Shown piece by piece: positions 63,952 through 64,000 of a stretch of 64,000 bases of DNA. Source of the DNA: Rhodospirillaceae bacterium (GTDB taxonomy: Bacteria; Pseudomonadota; Alphaproteobacteria; SHVP01); assembly GCA_002722055.1 (NCBI GenBank), contig PBKD01000015.1:62001-126000 (forward strand), in the 5' to 3' direction. The notes beneath the pieces were generated by a model. The model saw only the letters and a list, made by a program, of their open reading frames with translations. It made no database searches and was not told the origin of the DNA. The position numbers were made by a program, and so were the translations under genes. Numbering within the stretch: position 1 is the first letter of the stretch; every line of letters begins with the position of its first letter.

Positions 63952-64000
63952 ATGAAAAAAAAATCATTACTTTTTCTTTTATTTATAACAATTATTTTAG
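63952..64000 (+). CDS. Start of a membrane-anchored protein, probably the DUF4340 partner (runs off the window)
   Basis: Two bases after the GldG-like stop an ATG opens a frame reading MKKKSLLFLLFITIIL to the end of the window: a basic start and a hydrophobic helix, as in a signal anchor. In many Alphaproteobacteria the gene in this position of the GldA-F-G cluster encodes a DUF4340 protein, so that is the likely identity, but only 16 residues are visible and nothing in them is diagnostic. Confidence 0.45.
   Translation, partial: MKKKSLLFLLFITIIL

Noticed and set aside
1-64000. tRNA, rRNA, CRISPR array, insertion sequence or prophage
   Set aside because: I looked for CCA-flanked cloverleaf patterns, repeated spacers, transposase or integrase motifs and found none; weak RNA genes could still be missed by eye.

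Overview
The window looks like chromosomal DNA of a free-living, aerobic, probably marine alphaproteobacterium with a small, AT-rich (roughly 70% A+T by eye), densely packed genome. The clues are intergenic gaps often under 20 bp, many ATGA-type overlaps, a heterotetrameric sarcosine oxidase operon, an Rrf2-led SUF operon of alphaproteobacterial type, a fused indolepyruvate oxidoreductase, and many genes for small dissolved organic compounds (glutathione transferases, dehalogenase, alpha/beta hydrolases, short-chain dehydrogenases, isochorismatase-fold amidases). A relative of the low-GC pelagic alphaproteobacteria fits, but no rRNA or tRNA gene is present to place it. I saw no phage, insertion sequence, CRISPR array or tRNA.

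Layout. 0-2.6 kb: 5' part of cysS (minus), folE-hisI, and a haloalkane dehalogenase whose complete reading frame has no ATG/GTG/TTG start and appears to begin at ATT. 2.8-8.9 kb: indolepyruvate oxidoreductase, a glutathione transferase, a quinone oxidoreductase and an alpha/beta hydrolase. 8.9-9.2 kb: a decayed DUF1330 gene. 9.3-19.2 kb: a ten-kilobase operon with an acyl-CoA dehydrogenase, a metal-site-degenerate amidohydrolase, an acyl-CoA ligase, an N-carbamoylsarcosine-amidase-like enzyme, soxBDAG and an unrecognised protein. 19.2-24.2 kb: di-heme DUF1111 protein, ispH, dxs and rhomboid protease. 24.3-30.3 kb: Rrf2 regulator, sufB, C, D, S, T, A, with a promoter and an operator-like dyad in front.

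30.4-38.2 kb: dipeptide-type ABC importer (two permeases, two ATPases) facing a TPR protein, an M81/MlrC-type peptidase and the substrate-binding protein, with a good intrinsic terminator between the last two. 38.3-45.3 kb: aldehyde dehydrogenase, SDR, metallophosphoesterase, alpha/beta hydrolase, TMADH-type flavin oxidoreductase, glutathionyl-hydroquinone reductase. 45.3-52.7 kb: serine hydrolase, PhyH/EctD-like dioxygenase, unusual methyltransferase, GST, MDR reductase, a tandem Nfu protein, Na+/H+ antiporter, glyoxalase I. 52.7-58.2 kb: nucleoside hydrolase and ribokinase, ThDP enzyme, SDR, dusA. 58.2-60.5 kb: a second carbamoylsarcosine-type amidase divergent from a paralogous methyltransferase that overlaps allA. 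60.5-64 kb: Gld-type ABC exporter with its auxiliary proteins.

Functional themes. Nitrogen-rich small molecules recur: a carbamoylsarcosine-like amidase directly feeds sarcosine oxidase on the map, a second amidase sits beside ureidoglycolate lyase, and nucleosides are split and their ribose phosphorylated. The strongest leads for something new are the paralogous methyltransferases with a shared N-terminal domain (one in the amidase/allA locus), the sarcosine operon with its catalytically odd amidohydrolase and unknown last gene, the ATT-started dehalogenase, and the tandem Nfu protein with a Cys-less first domain. All function calls rest on reading motifs by eye, not on searches.
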